A stretch of 64,000 bases of DNA, from assembly GCF_900537075.1 (NCBI RefSeq), contig NZ_UNRA01000002.1, positions 824,724-888,723 on the forward strand. The letters are read 5' to 3'. The stretch comes from Tropicibacter sp. Alg240-R139 (lineage in GTDB: Bacteria; Pseudomonadota; Alphaproteobacteria; Rhodobacterales; Rhodobacteraceae). A model generated the notes under the pieces. The model was not told the origin of the DNA and made no database searches. It saw nothing but the letters and a program-made list of their open reading frames with translations. Positions 48,460 through 58,029 of this stretch are shown here, in pieces. The position numbers and the translations under genes were made by a program. Every line of letters begins with the position of its first letter. Position 1 is the first letter of the stretch.

Positions 48460-50130
48460 TCAGTGCGCGGGGCCTTTGTCCCAGTCTTCCTGCTTGGGCA
48501 GGATCTCAAACGTATGCTCTGGCGGAGGCGACGGCAGGGTCCACTCCAGCGTGTCGGCATATTCGTTCCAATAGTTGTTCTGAGTGATGCGTGCACCACG
48601 GAACAGCGCGTAGAACACGATACCAAAGAACAGCAGGAACGAAGCGAACGAGATGAACGCGCCATAGGACGAGATCTTGTTCCAGTACGCAAACGCTTCG
48701 GGGTAGTCGATGTAACGACGGGGCATGCCTTGACGACCCAAGAAGTGCTGCGGGAAGAAGGTCAGGTTTGCGCCGATGAAGAACATCCAGAAGTGGATCT
48801 TGCCCCAGAATTCAGAATACTGACGACCTGTCATCTTGCCAAAGTAAAAGTACATACCGGCAAAGATCGCAAACACCGCACCAAGCGACATCACGTAGTG
48901 GAAGTGAGCAACCACATAGTAGGTGTCATGATACGCACGGTCCACGCCAGCCTGGGACAGAACCACCCCAGTTACACCACCAACGGTGAACAGGAACAGA
49001 AAGCCAAAGGCAAACAGCATGGGCGTTTTGAACTCGATCGAGCCGCCCCACATGGTGGCGATCCAACTGAAGACCTTAACCCCTGTGGGCACCGCAATGA
49101 CCATCGTGGCCAGCATAAAGTAGGCCTGCTGGTTTAGCGACATGCCAACGGTGTACATGTGGTGTGCCCAAACAACAAATCCCAGAGCACCAATCGCGAT
49201 AATCGCCCAGACCATTGGCAGGTAGCCAAAGACCGGCTTGCGCGAGAAAGTCGCGATCACGTGTGAAATGATGCCAAAGCCCGGCAGGATCACGATGTAA
49301 ACTTCGGGGTGACCAAAGAACCAAAGGATGTGCTGGTACAGGATCGGGTCACCGCCACCGGCCGGATCAAAGAACGCAAAGCCAAAGTTGCGGTCCATCA
49401 GCAACATGGTGATCGCGCCCGCCAGAACCGGCAGGGACAGCAGGATCAGCCACGAAGTGACAAAGATCGACCAAGAAAACAGCGGCACCTTGAACAGGGT
49501 CATGCCGGGTGCGCGCATGTTCAGGAAGGTGGTGATCATGTTGATCGCGCCCAGGATCGACGAAGCGCCAGACACGTGAACCGCAAAGATCGCCAGGTCC
49601 ATAGACATGCCGCCCTCGGACGTCGACAGCGGCGGGTAGAGAACCCAACCAACGCCCGAGCCGAGCTGGTCATTGCCGCCGGGGGTGACCATCGAGGCAA
49701 CACCCAGAGACGTACCAGCGACATAGAGCCAGAACGACAGGTTGTTCATCCGCGGGAACGCCATGTCCGGCGCACCGATCTGCAACGGCATGAAGTAGTT
49801 GCCAAAACCACCAAACAGCGCCGGAATGACGACGAAGAACATCATCAGGACGCCGTGATAGGTGATCATCACGTTCCACAGGTGACCGTTTGGCGTACAA
49901 ACTTCGTCGCTTGCAAGGAAACGGGCGCCTTCGAGGCACATGTATTGAACGCCGGGCTCCATGAGCTCCAGTCGCATGTAGACGGTCAGTGTGACCGAGA
50001 TCAGGCCTGCCAGGGCCGAGACGATCAGGTATAGAAGCCCGATGTCTTTATGGTTGGTCGACATGAACCAGCGGGTAAAGAAACCACGTTCGTCTTCATG
50101 CTCGTGACCATGAATGGCTGCGTCTGCCAT
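48460..50130 (-). CDS. ctaD: Cytochrome c oxidase subunit I (aa3 type)
   Basis: 556 aa, 12 membrane segments. [38 protein letters not shown], heme a3-CuB ligands in [20 protein letters not shown] and [15 protein letters not shown]-channel region, and [11 protein letters not shown]. Terminal oxidase catalytic subunit in the inner membrane. Preceded by an FNR-type box at 50234-50247. Confidence 0.96.
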   Translation of the reverse strand: MADAAIHGHEHEDERGFFTRWFMSTNHKDIGLLYLIVSALAGLISVTLTVYMRLELMEPGVQYMCLEGARFLASDEVCTPNGHLWNVMITYHGVLMMFFVVIPALFGGFGNYFMPLQIGAPDMAFPRMNNLSFWLYVAGTSLGVASMVTPGGNDQLGSGVGWVLYPPLSTSEGGMSMDLAIFAVHVSGASSILGAINMITTFLNMRAPGMTLFKVPLFSWSIFVTSWLILLSLPVLAGAITMLLMDRNFGFAFFDPAGGGDPILYQHILWFFGHPEVYIVILPGFGIISHVIATFSRKPVFGYLPMVWAIIAIGALGFVVWAHHMYTVGMSLNQQAYFMLATMVIAVPTGVKVFSWIATMWGGSIEFKTPMLFAFGFLFLFTVGGVTGVVLSQAGVDRAYHDTYYVVAHFHYVMSLGAVFAIFAGMYFYFGKMTGRQYSEFWGKIHFWMFFIGANLTFFPQHFLGRQGMPRRYIDYPEAFAYWNKISSYGAFISFASFLLFFGIVFYALFRGARITQNNYWNEYADTLEWTLPSPPPEHTFEILPKQEDWDKGPAH

Positions 50131-50233
50131 TTAGGTGCCTCCTGTTGAAACTGCACGCGCAGCCGGACCTCTCCGTGCTTTGCGGATTCCAGCTGGTTTT
50201 AGAGTGCGGCGGGACCGCCTTCAATGGCGGAGT

Positions 50234-50247
50234 TTGATCTGGATCAA
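50234..50247. promoter_or_regulatory. FNR/FnrL box upstream of ctaD
   Basis: TTGAT-CTGG-ATCAA, a perfect TTGAT-N4-ATCAA dyad, 104 bp upstream of ctaD (and 154 bp upstream of the divergent HIT gene). FnrL control of respiratory genes is established in Rhodobacteraceae; whether it represses or activates here is not visible. Confidence 0.7.
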
Positions 50248-50400
50248 GATAAATGGCCGCACCCCTTTGAACAGAAGAGCCCAAAACGACCTGTTCCTGA
50301 CTTCAGCAGGGCCCAGACGTGCGTCAGATTGGTTCGCGGGTTGACCTCGGATCGCCTGAAACGCATCAAACAGGTGCATTCGCAGCATTAGAGGTCACCG

Positions 50401-50817
50401 ATGACATACGATCCCGACAATATTTTCGCCAAGATCCTGCGTGACGATATCCCGTCGAACCGGGTTTACGAAGACGATGACACTGTGGCGTTCATGGACA
50501 TCATGCCGCGGGCCGATGGGCATCTGCTGGTGATCCCCAAGACGCCGTGCCGCAATGTGCTTGATGCGACGCCCGAGCAATTGGCGGCAGTTATCATGAC
50601 GGTGCAAAAGCTGAGCCAGGCGGTCAAAACAGCCTTTGACGCGGATGGGGTGACCATTCAGCAGTTCAATGAGGCGGCAGGCGGTCAGGAAGTGTTTCAC
50701 CTGCATTTTCATGTACTTCCTCGTCACCAGGGCGTTCCAGTGCGGGCACCGGGCACGATGGGAGATTTCGACGAGATCGCGCAGCATGCTGACAAGATCA
50801 GGTCAGCTCTGGCGTGA
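50401..50817 (+). CDS. HIT-family hydrolase
   Basis: 138 aa. HIT motif HLHFHVLPR (residues 100-108), N-terminal CxxC replaced by IFAKILRDDIPSNRVYEDDD, the normal Hint form. Nucleotide phosphoramidase/AMP-lysine type activity is known for the family; the substrate here is unknown. Divergent from ctaD. Confidence 0.9.
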   Translation: MTYDPDNIFAKILRDDIPSNRVYEDDDTVAFMDIMPRADGHLLVIPKTPCRNVLDATPEQLAAVIMTVQKLSQAVKTAFDADGVTIQQFNEAAGGQEVFHLHFHVLPRHQGVPVRAPGTMGDFDEIAQHADKIRSALA

Positions 50818-50863
50818 CGTCTTCATCGCCAACTGGACAAGTACACTGCCTGGATTGAATTTC

Positions 50864-51060
50864 GAAAAAATTGCCGCCCCGAGATGGGATCCGGGGCGGC
50901 AGAACAAAAAAGAAAAAGACGCAAGTCGAAACAGAGTTCGCCTGCGTCAAACTTCTAAAATGTACCACTCACTCACAGAACGGCCTGCCCTTTATGACGT
51001 AGACGCGGATTCGCGACATGACCCAAATGGGTCAAAGATGCGTTTTGGTTAACAAATTTA
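50864..51060 (-). ncRNA. Candidate small RNA on the minus strand
   Basis: Minus strand: TTGAGT-N17-TAAATT (complement at 51055-51083), then about 180 nt to a hairpin GCCGCCCCG/CGGGGCGGC (50873-50881 / 50892-50900). The hairpin's minus-strand 3' side is followed by AATTTTTT, a proper intrinsic terminator. On the plus strand the same hairpin is followed by AGAACAAAA, so it does not fit the HIT gene. No ORF of note in this stretch. Divergent from the LuxR-hydrolase gene. Not tested. Confidence 0.45.
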
Positions 51061-51106
51061 GCTGGAATTGTTTACACACTCAATTAATTTAGGTGCAACA
51101 GGTCGA

Positions 51107-52882
51107 ATGATCCGTCAGCAAGACGCAGGGGCAGGTTTGAAGCACGCAGGTGAGATTTCCCGCGATCAGGTTATCGCAGCCATTTATGAAACGGTGCTGC
51201 GCCCCGAGCTCTATGAGGCGTTCATGGAGGCTTGGGAGGAGCATATCACCAAAATTCTGAGCGAGCCGCAGGTTGCTTCGCGCCTTGACGGGCGTGACAT
51301 CCAAGGCGGAATGGAGATTGATCCTGAGCTGAAGGCGCATTTTACTCGTGCGCATGACATCCTCAACCAGATAGGTCGTAAGGTGCCGCGCACTGCGCTG
51401 CAGGACCGGATTGCTGCGGCAGAGGGGGTTGCCATTTTGGCGATGCCTGACGGCAAAGTGGTGGCGCGCGGCAAAGGAGGCGGGTGGCTGCTGGATGATC
51501 TGGCGTCGCTTGATGCTCTAAGGGATCGGCTGACTGCGGGCTCGGTGACCATGCTCGATGAACTACGGCGTGTGGCACAAGGGAATGGCGCAGGCTCCGA
51601 GGCAGGCGTCCTGACCACGGATCTGACTCCTCGCCATCTAATCGCGCGGATCGTTGGTGATAATGGCAATACGCGCCTTTTGATCGAGGGGTTGGATTAT
51701 CGCTGGACAGGCGAGGCTGAGCAGTTGCTTGTGACATCGTTCGGCTTGTCCCGGGCTGAGGTCGACGTGGTGCGTAACCTGATGGCCGGCCGTAGCCTGC
51801 GAGACATGGCCAAACTGTCCGGGCGATCTGAGCACACCGTGCGCAATCAGGCAAAATCGGTTCTGGCCAAAACTGGTGCTCCGGGACAGGTGGACCTGAT
51901 CCGGTTGGTGGCTTTTCTGGTTGGCAACGAAGGGCCGACCTTTGCCAGCCATCCGGGCGTGGTAGAGCTGCACTCTGAACTGCGTTCGATGAATACGGGA
52001 CTGCAAATGCAGTTGTTTCAATGTGGTGATCCCGACGGTCAGCCGGTGATCTATCTGCACGGTATGTTAGACGGAATGGCGCCGCTTTATCATCTGCAAA
52101 CCCGTGGGCTGCTGCGCGGGTATCGCGTGATTGCGCCTGTGCGCCCCGGTTATGGCCAATCTGAAACGGTGAGCAGCCCTGAAGAAGCGCTGAACGCCGG
52201 GGTGGCCCATATCAATGAATTGATTGCCTGCCTAGGGTTGGAACAGCCTGTAATTCTGGGACACATGGCCGGAGTGCTGCACGGGCATGTCGCCTGTAAC
52301 AATCTGCAGGGCCGGGTGACGGGCATGGTTGCCGTTGCGGGCGGTGGGCCAGTTTTACGGATGAAGCAAATCTCGAAAATGGCGCCACGTCAGCGTGTTA
52401 TGGCTTACACCGCGCGTTTTGCGCCTGCTTTGTTGCCGTTTTTTGTGCGCGCTGGCATTGCTTTGGTCGACAGTGACGAGGTGCACAAGTTTATGGACAC
52501 TTTGTACAAATCGGGCAGTCATGAACGCCAGGTGGTCGACCGACTGGATCTGGCCGAGCTCATGTATGCCGGATACCGGTTTGCGGCACAGGCGGGCGCA
52601 GCTGGGTTTACTTCGGATGGGCATCTAATGGTGCGAAACTGGTTGCCGATGATCCAAGACTCGACAACTCCAATTGTTCATCTGCACGGGGCGTTGGATC
52701 CGGTCATTCCCGCATGTTCCACTCAAATGTTTGTGGACGATCATGCCAATATGTCATTGCGTCTGTTCGACGACGCGGGGCAATTCCTGATCTATGAGAA
52801 CCCCGAAGCAATTCTGGCCGCGATCGACGATCTGGCCGCACTGGATGATCAAAGCGCACCCGATCTTGCGTATCTCACCTGA
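51107..52882 (+). CDS. LuxR-type HTH regulator fused to an inactive alpha/beta-hydrolase domain
   Basis: 591 aa from ATG at 51107. Residues 1-200: sensor-like region I do not recognise (PAS-like at about 100-195). LuxR HTH at about 205-265 (GLSRAEVDVVRNLMAGRSLRDMAKLSGRSEHTVRNQ), unusually in the middle of the protein. An alpha/beta-hydrolase domain spans about 300-590: IYLHGMLDG, APVRPGYGQSE, LHGALDPVIP (Asp531). The elbow GxSxG reads G385-H-M387-A-G389 (Met for Ser) and the His position reads DDAGQF (Gln559). So it is probably a ligand-binding rather than catalytic domain. Cytoplasmic transcription factor, target unknown. Confidence 0.75.
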   Translation: MIRQQDAGAGLKHAGEISRDQVIAAIYETVLRPELYEAFMEAWEEHITKILSEPQVASRLDGRDIQGGMEIDPELKAHFTRAHDILNQIGRKVPRTALQDRIAAAEGVAILAMPDGKVVARGKGGGWLLDDLASLDALRDRLTAGSVTMLDELRRVAQGNGAGSEAGVLTTDLTPRHLIARIVGDNGNTRLLIEGLDYRWTGEAEQLLVTSFGLSRAEVDVVRNLMAGRSLRDMAKLSGRSEHTVRNQAKSVLAKTGAPGQVDLIRLVAFLVGNEGPTFASHPGVVELHSELRSMNTGLQMQLFQCGDPDGQPVIYLHGMLDGMAPLYHLQTRGLLRGYRVIAPVRPGYGQSETVSSPEEALNAGVAHINELIACLGLEQPVILGHMAGVLHGHVACNNLQGRVTGMVAVAGGGPVLRMKQISKMAPRQRVMAYTARFAPALLPFFVRAGIALVDSDEVHKFMDTLYKSGSHERQVVDRLDLAELMYAGYRFAAQAGAAGFTSDGHLMVRNWLPMIQDSTTPIVHLHGALDPVIPACSTQMFVDDHANMSLRLFDDAGQFLIYENPEAILAAIDDLAALDDQSAPDLAYLT

Positions 52883-52966
52883 CGGTGGTGCGGCTTATTC
52901 TGTTTTGCCGGACGGTGGGTGGCTGCACCTTTCACCGCGGCCTCGTGTTTTGGATGCCAATCGACG

Positions 52967-53626
52967 TTAGAGCGCTGCTTGGCTGGAAAAAACCTGATCA
53001 AACGTCCGTCTGAGCGCGAGATCCACATCATCCATCGTCACGGGTAGCCCGAGGTCCACAAGTGATGTCACCCCATGTTCTGAAATGCCGCAAGGCACGA
53101 TGCCACTGAAATGATCAAGGTCGGGTTCCACGTTGATCGAAATGCCATGAAAACTGACCCATTTGCGCAGGCGGATGCCAATCGCGGCAATTTTGTCTTC
53201 TGTCTTGGCACCCGTTGCCGTTAGCGGTTTATCATCCCGTTCGACCCAGACGCCCACGCGGCCCTCTCGGATTTCACCGCGCACGTTGAACTCTGCCAAG
53301 GCGGCAATCACCCAAGTTTCGAGTTGCTTGACGAACTTGCGCACATCACGTCCCCGTTTGCCCACGTCCAACATCACATAGACAACTCGCTGACCTGGCC
53401 CGTGATAGGTGTATTGCCCGCCACGTTTGCTGGTGTGTACCTCAAACCGGTCTGGGTCCGTTAGATCTTCGGGCTTGGCCGAGGTGCCTGCGGTATAAAG
53501 AGGGGGATGTTCAACCAACCAGATACATTCGTCCGCCGTGCCGACTGCGATCTGTGCGGCGCGGTTTTCCATGAACTCCACGGCCGTTTGATAGTCGACC
53601 AACCCGTCTGATGTGATCCATTCCAT
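52967..53626 (-). CDS. lipB: Octanoyltransferase LipB
   Basis: 219 aa from ATG at 53626 ([20 protein letters not shown]); a TTG seven codons earlier also exists. CTW/LipB family: [65 protein letters not shown] (catalytic Lys in [11 protein letters not shown] region) and [15 protein letters not shown] (catalytic Cys). Transfers octanoyl from ACP to lipoyl domains. Confidence 0.95.
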   Translation of the reverse strand: MEWITSDGLVDYQTAVEFMENRAAQIAVGTADECIWLVEHPPLYTAGTSAKPEDLTDPDRFEVHTSKRGGQYTYHGPGQRVVYVMLDVGKRGRDVRKFVKQLETWVIAALAEFNVRGEIREGRVGVWVERDDKPLTATGAKTEDKIAAIGIRLRKWVSFHGISINVEPDLDHFSGIVPCGISEHGVTSLVDLGLPVTMDDVDLALRRTFDQVFSSQAAL

Positions 53627-53668
53627 GGCGTGCTCTATAGGTGTCAATCCGAGGGAGGGGAAGGGGCG

Positions 53669-54328
53669 TCAGGCTGCCTCGGCCTCGCACCGTCGCAACA
53701 GTTGCTCATAGGTGTCCGCGCCCTGGGCCCCGGTCACCAGATACTTGCCGCCAAACACCATGGAGGGCACGCCGGAAACGCCGCGGCTGGTCCAAAAACT
53801 CTGCTTTTCACGCACGTCACTCTGACGTTCACCACTCTCGAGCACGCGTCGTGCCGTCATTTCGTCAAGGCCGATCGATTGGGCCACGTCGACCAGCACT
53901 TGCGTATCCGAGACGTCTCTACTTTGCGTGAAGTATGCTTCGAACAGTGCCATCTTGAGCGGGTGTTGCAGTTGTTGTTCCTCTGCCCAATCCAGCAGTT
54001 GGTGCGCCTTGAACGTGTTGACCATGCGGCTTTCGTCGCTGAAGTTGAAAGCGAACCCCAACTCTGCCCCCACAGAGGTCAGTTGGGCGCGGGCCTGTTG
54101 GCTTTGTTCGGCAGTGGAGCCATACTTCTCGGTAATATGCTCACGCAGGTTCTGCCCCTCAGGTGGCATATGGGGGTTCAGTTCGAATGGGTGCCACCTG
54201 AGGTTGGCCAGAAAGCCGGTACGGTTCAGCGCCTGATCAAGTTGCCGAAAGCCGACTATGCACCATGGGCACACGACATCCGAAACGATGTCGATCTGGA
54301 TGATGGGGCGGGTAGCGTCTGAGGCCAT
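53669..54328 (-). CDS. DsbA-family oxidoreductase (FrnE-like)
   Basis: 219 aa from ATG at 54328 (MASDATRPIIQIDIVSDVVC). Active site CPWC (DVVCPWCIVG), cis-Pro in GVSGVPSMVF, helical insertion between. No signal peptide, so cytoplasmic, as in FrnE proteins; disulfide isomerase/oxidase activity is known for the family. The upstream extension to 54493 lacks a start signal. Confidence 0.88.
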   Translation of the reverse strand: MASDATRPIIQIDIVSDVVCPWCIVGFRQLDQALNRTGFLANLRWHPFELNPHMPPEGQNLREHITEKYGSTAEQSQQARAQLTSVGAELGFAFNFSDESRMVNTFKAHQLLDWAEEQQLQHPLKMALFEAYFTQSRDVSDTQVLVDVAQSIGLDEMTARRVLESGERQSDVREKQSFWTSRGVSGVPSMVFGGKYLVTGAQGADTYEQLLRRCEAEAA

Positions 54329-54541
54329 GTCTTTTTCCTTGAATGAACTTGTGTCTAAGGTGCGTGACTGACGTGGAAATTCAAGGGATGCGTCGCCGCG
54401 GTCACAATCCATTGATCGGAAATGCAACGCCATTTCTTTGCTCGGGTGGGCAGTACGGCACCCTTGGAAATTTTCTGTGATTTTCCTCTTCACAACAGCA
54501 GCGCTTCACGTTAGACCCCGGCCACACCAAGCCTAGACAGT

Positions 54542-54628
54542 GCGGTCGTGGCGGAATTGGTAGACGCGCAGCGTTGAGGTCGCTGTGGGGTAACACCCGT
54601 GGAAGTTCGAGTCTTCTCGACCGCACCA
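54542..54628 (+). tRNA. tRNA-Leu (anticodon GAG)
   Basis: Acceptor GCGGTCG/CGACCGC perfectly paired, class II long variable arm (GTGGGGTAACACCCGT), anticodon stem CAGCG..CGCTG with loop TTGAGGT (GAG), T-loop TTCGAGT. CCA is encoded (54626-54628). A small hairpin CAACACC/GGTGTTG (54633-54649) follows. Confidence 0.95.
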
Positions 54629-54696
54629 TTGTCAACACCCAAGGTGTTGAAATTAATTAATTATTGAGCTGACTGGCATCTCCAGCCCCGCATTTT

Positions 54697-54915
54697 TCAT
54701 CCGGCATCATAAGAGTCTTCGATCCATCTTTGGACCTCAGACACCTTTAGAACGGACCTGCCTCCGGCCTTGTAGATTTTGATCTTACCCTTCTTCCTTT
54801 GCCGATAGATGGTGTGTCGGGAAACGCCAAACCACTTCGGTGCTTCTTTCAATGGGACGAAGATAGGCGACAACTCTGGATCAACTGACGCGGCCTCTCG
54901 GATACGGTCCCGCAA
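54697..54915 (-). CDS. Excisionase-like HTH DNA-binding protein
   Basis: 72 aa from TTG at 54915 (an in-frame stop lies two codons upstream). HTH_17/AlpA-Xis type: FVPLKEAPKWFGVSRHTIYRQRKKGKIKIYKAGG followed by a wing and EVQRWIED. Such genes are typical of phage or genomic-island excision modules, and this one sits next to tRNA-Leu, a common integration site. No integrase is seen, so it may be a remnant. The surrounding 54640-55105 is A/T-richer than average and has no other supported gene. Confidence 0.6.
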   Translation of the reverse strand: MRDRIREAASVDPELSPIFVPLKEAPKWFGVSRHTIYRQRKKGKIKIYKAGGRSVLKVSEVQRWIEDSYDAG

Positions 54916-55027
54916 TGTTCACCCACTGGTCTCTCTTTACGCGAAATGTTGACGGGAGTTGGGAATTTGCCGACAATGTCTCGGTGCGACATGTTCCTTT
55001 TGAATCAACATATGTTTTCGTTTCAAT

Positions 55028-55060
55028 GCACCCCGCCGCCGGGTGCAGTCAGATTTTTTT
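55028..55060 (+). terminator. Intrinsic terminator-like hairpin upstream of the sulfotransferase
   Basis: GCACCC (55028-55033) / GGGTGC (55041-55046), then a T7 run (55054-55060), followed directly by a second dyad GAGCACG...CGTGCTC (55061-55080). It would stop plus-strand transcription from the tRNA side, or regulate the sulfotransferase leader. Confidence 0.5.
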
Positions 55061-55105
55061 GAGCACGATATTGCGTGCTCCCGCTCTAGATAAAGTGATG
55101 TTTTC

Positions 55106-56695
55106 ATGAAACCTTCTCCGAACCGGAAACGCAGCCTTCAATCGAAGCAGAAACCTGCCAATGCGCCACCACGCGCCGATGTTGAACGGGTTCTGGGTCA
55201 ACTGCGCGCGGGCGACACGGGCCAGGCACGTATCGGCGCAAAAAAGCTGGTCGCTGGGTTTCCCAACAGTCCCATTGCACAGGATGTCTATGGCATCGTG
55301 GCGCGTAAGATCGGTGATTTCGACGGGGCCCGGGTCGCGTTTAGCAAAGCCATGCGGATCGACCCACGATTTTTGCCGAGCGTGGTCAACATGGCCAACA
55401 CTCTTGGAGAAGTGGGCGATCACGTCGAAGCGAGCAAGCTGTTCCGTAAGGCCCTGGAGATTGAGGGTGAAACAGCGCGGCTGCTGGTGGCGTACAGTAA
55501 GTCCTTGGATGCTGCCGGGCAGGTCGAACGGGCGCAGGAAATGGTGAAACGCGCGTTGGAACTTGAGCCCGATAACCTCGAGGCTGCGGCTTCGATGGGG
55601 CATTTTGCAACCTACAGCGGGGATCGTGATGCCGCGGCGGCGCGGTATGCCGAAATCCTGGAGCAGAACCCGAGACACGCCAACGTTCACCGCAACCTGA
55701 CCAACGTAAAAAAGTACCAGCCCGGTGACCCCCACATAGGACAGATGCAAAAATTGATCGAAGACCCTTCGATCACACAGCAAGATCGGGTGCATTTGGC
55801 GTTTGCGATTGGCAAGGCGTTGGATGATGCCCAGGACTATGATCAGGCGTTCAAGTATTTCGAGCGGGGGAACCAAGGGTATTTCGAGCAGAAACCCTAT
55901 GACCCAGACCATGAACGCAAGATGGGGGTGTTGCTGCGCTCGTCTTTTTCCACACCTCAACAACCGCTGAAAGTGAGCGAGACCGCTAACCCGCGCCCAA
56001 TTTTTGTCGTCGCGCCGCCTCGGTCAGGGACGTCGATGATGGAGCAGATCCTGACCTGTTCGGATCAAGTTCATGCAGGGGGTGAATTGGGGTTTCTGGT
56101 GCAATCTGCGTTTGAGGCCCGCGCGCAGGTGCGACCGCCGGACATGGCCATGTTCCGCAATATTCGGCAAGGTTACCTGGGAAGGCTTGCAGATGCATCA
56201 GGTGGCAAGCCCATCGTGATCGACAAGCAATCGGCGAACAATTTCTGGGTCGGGCATATTCTATGTGCAATGCCCGAGGCACAGGTCATTCATCTACGTC
56301 GCGATCCCAGGGCGGTAGGCTGGTCGATCTATCGCCGTATCTTTGACAGCCCGCTGATGAGCTGGGCGTATGATTTGCCGACTTTGGGCAAATATCTGCG
56401 TGATTACGAGCAATTGATGCAATTCTGGAACCGTCGGTTTCCGGGCCGTGTGCACACGGTGAACTACGAAGCGCTGACCGAAGATCCAGAAGGTATCCTG
56501 CAGCCGTTGATCACAGGTTTGGGGCTGGAATGGGATGAGTCATTCCTGTCGTTCCATTCGGCAGGGCGTACGGTGCGTACAGCATCGGCCCTGCAAGTGC
56601 GTAAGCCGATTTATAAGGGCAGTTCCGAACAATGGCGCACCTACGAAGCGCATTTGGGCCCGATGATCGACGCGCTGGAATTACCCTGGGATTAA
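55106..56695 (+). CDS. TPR-repeat sulfotransferase
   Basis: 529 aa. Residues about 25-200 are TPR repeats (AFSKAMRIDPRFLPSVVNMANTLGEVGDH.., VKRALELEPDNLEAAASMG). Residues 295-529 are a sulfotransferase domain: PAPS 5'-phosphosulfate loop APPRSGTS (303-310), 3'-phosphate site HLRRDPRAVGWS (396-407). Cytoplasmic, acceptor unknown. The Arg/Ser and TPR layout is that of the PF13469-like family that includes bacterial tyrosylprotein and glycan sulfotransferases. Its stop overlaps by 4 bp the convergent subtilase gene. The type I secretion genes lie 2 kb downstream. Confidence 0.82.
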   Translation: MKPSPNRKRSLQSKQKPANAPPRADVERVLGQLRAGDTGQARIGAKKLVAGFPNSPIAQDVYGIVARKIGDFDGARVAFSKAMRIDPRFLPSVVNMANTLGEVGDHVEASKLFRKALEIEGETARLLVAYSKSLDAAGQVERAQEMVKRALELEPDNLEAAASMGHFATYSGDRDAAAARYAEILEQNPRHANVHRNLTNVKKYQPGDPHIGQMQKLIEDPSITQQDRVHLAFAIGKALDDAQDYDQAFKYFERGNQGYFEQKPYDPDHERKMGVLLRSSFSTPQQPLKVSETANPRPIFVVAPPRSGTSMMEQILTCSDQVHAGGELGFLVQSAFEARAQVRPPDMAMFRNIRQGYLGRLADASGGKPIVIDKQSANNFWVGHILCAMPEAQVIHLRRDPRAVGWSIYRRIFDSPLMSWAYDLPTLGKYLRDYEQLMQFWNRRFPGRVHTVNYEALTEDPEGILQPLITGLGLEWDESFLSFHSAGRTVRTASALQVRKPIYKGSSEQWRTYEAHLGPMIDALELPWD

Positions 56696-58029
56696 TCCGA
56701 CGGCGGTCTGGAGCGATCCAGAAGCGCTTGGAGGCCATCCAGGCTGATCGTGTTGATTCCGTCCCTGGTCTGGCCCAGTTCGCTAATTCCAGACAAAATG
56801 AGCTGCTTCAGGCCGGCCCCATCTGCGTCTGGCGCGGTCAGAGCAAGCTGCCCCGCCAAGGCAGCGACGCGGGGAGCAGCGAAGCTGGTGCCGGTCAGAA
56901 GTTTGGGCTTTCCGGAAAACGTCACGCCCGCCACCTCGATTGCGGGGACTGCGACTTCGACCACGTCAGCACCGGTGTTTGTGCGCCCCCACAAGGTGCC
57001 GTCGTTGTTGGCAGCCGCCACAACCAGATGGTTGTCCATCGTGTAGGCCATCGGGAACAGTGGCTGTTGTGTCAGATCCACCCCCTCGTTTCCGGCGGCC
57101 GAGATGAACAATATCTGGGGGTGTTTGGCAATGCTCGCCTGATATTCGGGCCAGGGGCGCGAGCGGCCAGTCGACATAAAAATGACCCGTACTCCTGAGG
57201 CCGATATTTGATCAATGACTTGGCCGATACGCTGGTTGCGTTTGTGGGGCGCGTATCGGAACGGGGCCAGGCAAATCGCGTCTGCTGCGTCGTTCAGAAA
57301 GACACTGGCAACTGAGGTGCCGTGGCTGATCGGCTCAAAGGCTGACACACGCGGGTCCAAATCCCCGTCCGGCACTCCAAAATCAAAAGGCCAAGGGTCA
57401 TTCTCCCAAAAGTCGAATCCAACCAATTGACCGCTGTCATGTGCAGCAAGACGATCGGCGATCGCGGGTATCAAATAGTTCACCCCGTTGTCGATCAAAG
57501 CAACAGGTAGGCACCTGTGATTGTCGCGGATTGTTTTCGGCAGCTTCGGGTTCAGCGGTATGGGCCGCTCGCGATGTTCCAAAGCATCATTCAATCGAGC
57601 GAGACGTTGCGGGGCAGGTGCGGCGTCCGATTGCGCAGTTTCGACCCGTTCACCGCCGCGCAGGTGACACTTCGAATCTCTGACCAGTCGGATGATCGCG
57701 GCGCGGTGAGGGGGCTTGCCGTAGACGGCGGCAAAAAACAGCGGGGGTCGCTCAGGCGGGGCAAATTCGCTGACGCGCAACAGAAACCCATCCGGCGTTT
57801 CCCAGTCGCGCGAGCGCATGTGAGGTCGGTTTACCGCGCGTTCGTCAAAGGTTGCCAGTTGTCTCGCACCTTCAACAGGTGGGGTGTTCAGGCCAACCAA
57901 ACAGATTTCTTCCGACGCTTCGAGGGCCAGGTCTTCAGCTGTATCTGCGCTAGCTGCCACTGCCCAAACAACGAGAACGCCTAAGAGGATGATCCAAAGA
58001 ATGTGAAAGTATCGGGTCAATTGGGGCAT
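56692..58029 (-). CDS. Subtilisin-like (S8) serine protease, secreted
   Basis: 445 aa from ATG at 58029 (MPQLTRYFHILWIILLGVLVVWAVAASA, signal peptide or anchor). Catalytic triad visible: Asp in LPVALIDNGVN, His in ISHGTSVASVF, Ser in LLTGTSFAAPRVAAL, with oxyanion Asn in ISAAGNEG. A long N-terminal region (about residues 25-170) has no known domain. An upstream in-frame extension to 58140 is not used. Convergent with the sulfotransferase and divergent from the secretion genes. Confidence 0.85.
   Translation of the reverse strand: MPQLTRYFHILWIILLGVLVVWAVAASADTAEDLALEASEEICLVGLNTPPVEGARQLATFDERAVNRPHMRSRDWETPDGFLLRVSEFAPPERPPLFFAAVYGKPPHRAAIIRLVRDSKCHLRGGERVETAQSDAAPAPQRLARLNDALEHRERPIPLNPKLPKTIRDNHRCLPVALIDNGVNYLIPAIADRLAAHDSGQLVGFDFWENDPWPFDFGVPDGDLDPRVSAFEPISHGTSVASVFLNDAADAICLAPFRYAPHKRNQRIGQVIDQISASGVRVIFMSTGRSRPWPEYQASIAKHPQILFISAAGNEGVDLTQQPLFPMAYTMDNHLVVAAANNDGTLWGRTNTGADVVEVAVPAIEVAGVTFSGKPKLLTGTSFAAPRVAALAGQLALTAPDADGAGLKQLILSGISELGQTRDGINTISLDGLQALLDRSRPPSD

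Noticed and set aside
50873..50900. Hairpin as the terminator of the HIT gene
   Set aside because: On the plus strand it is followed by AGAACAAAA instead of T residues; the T run is on the minus strand.
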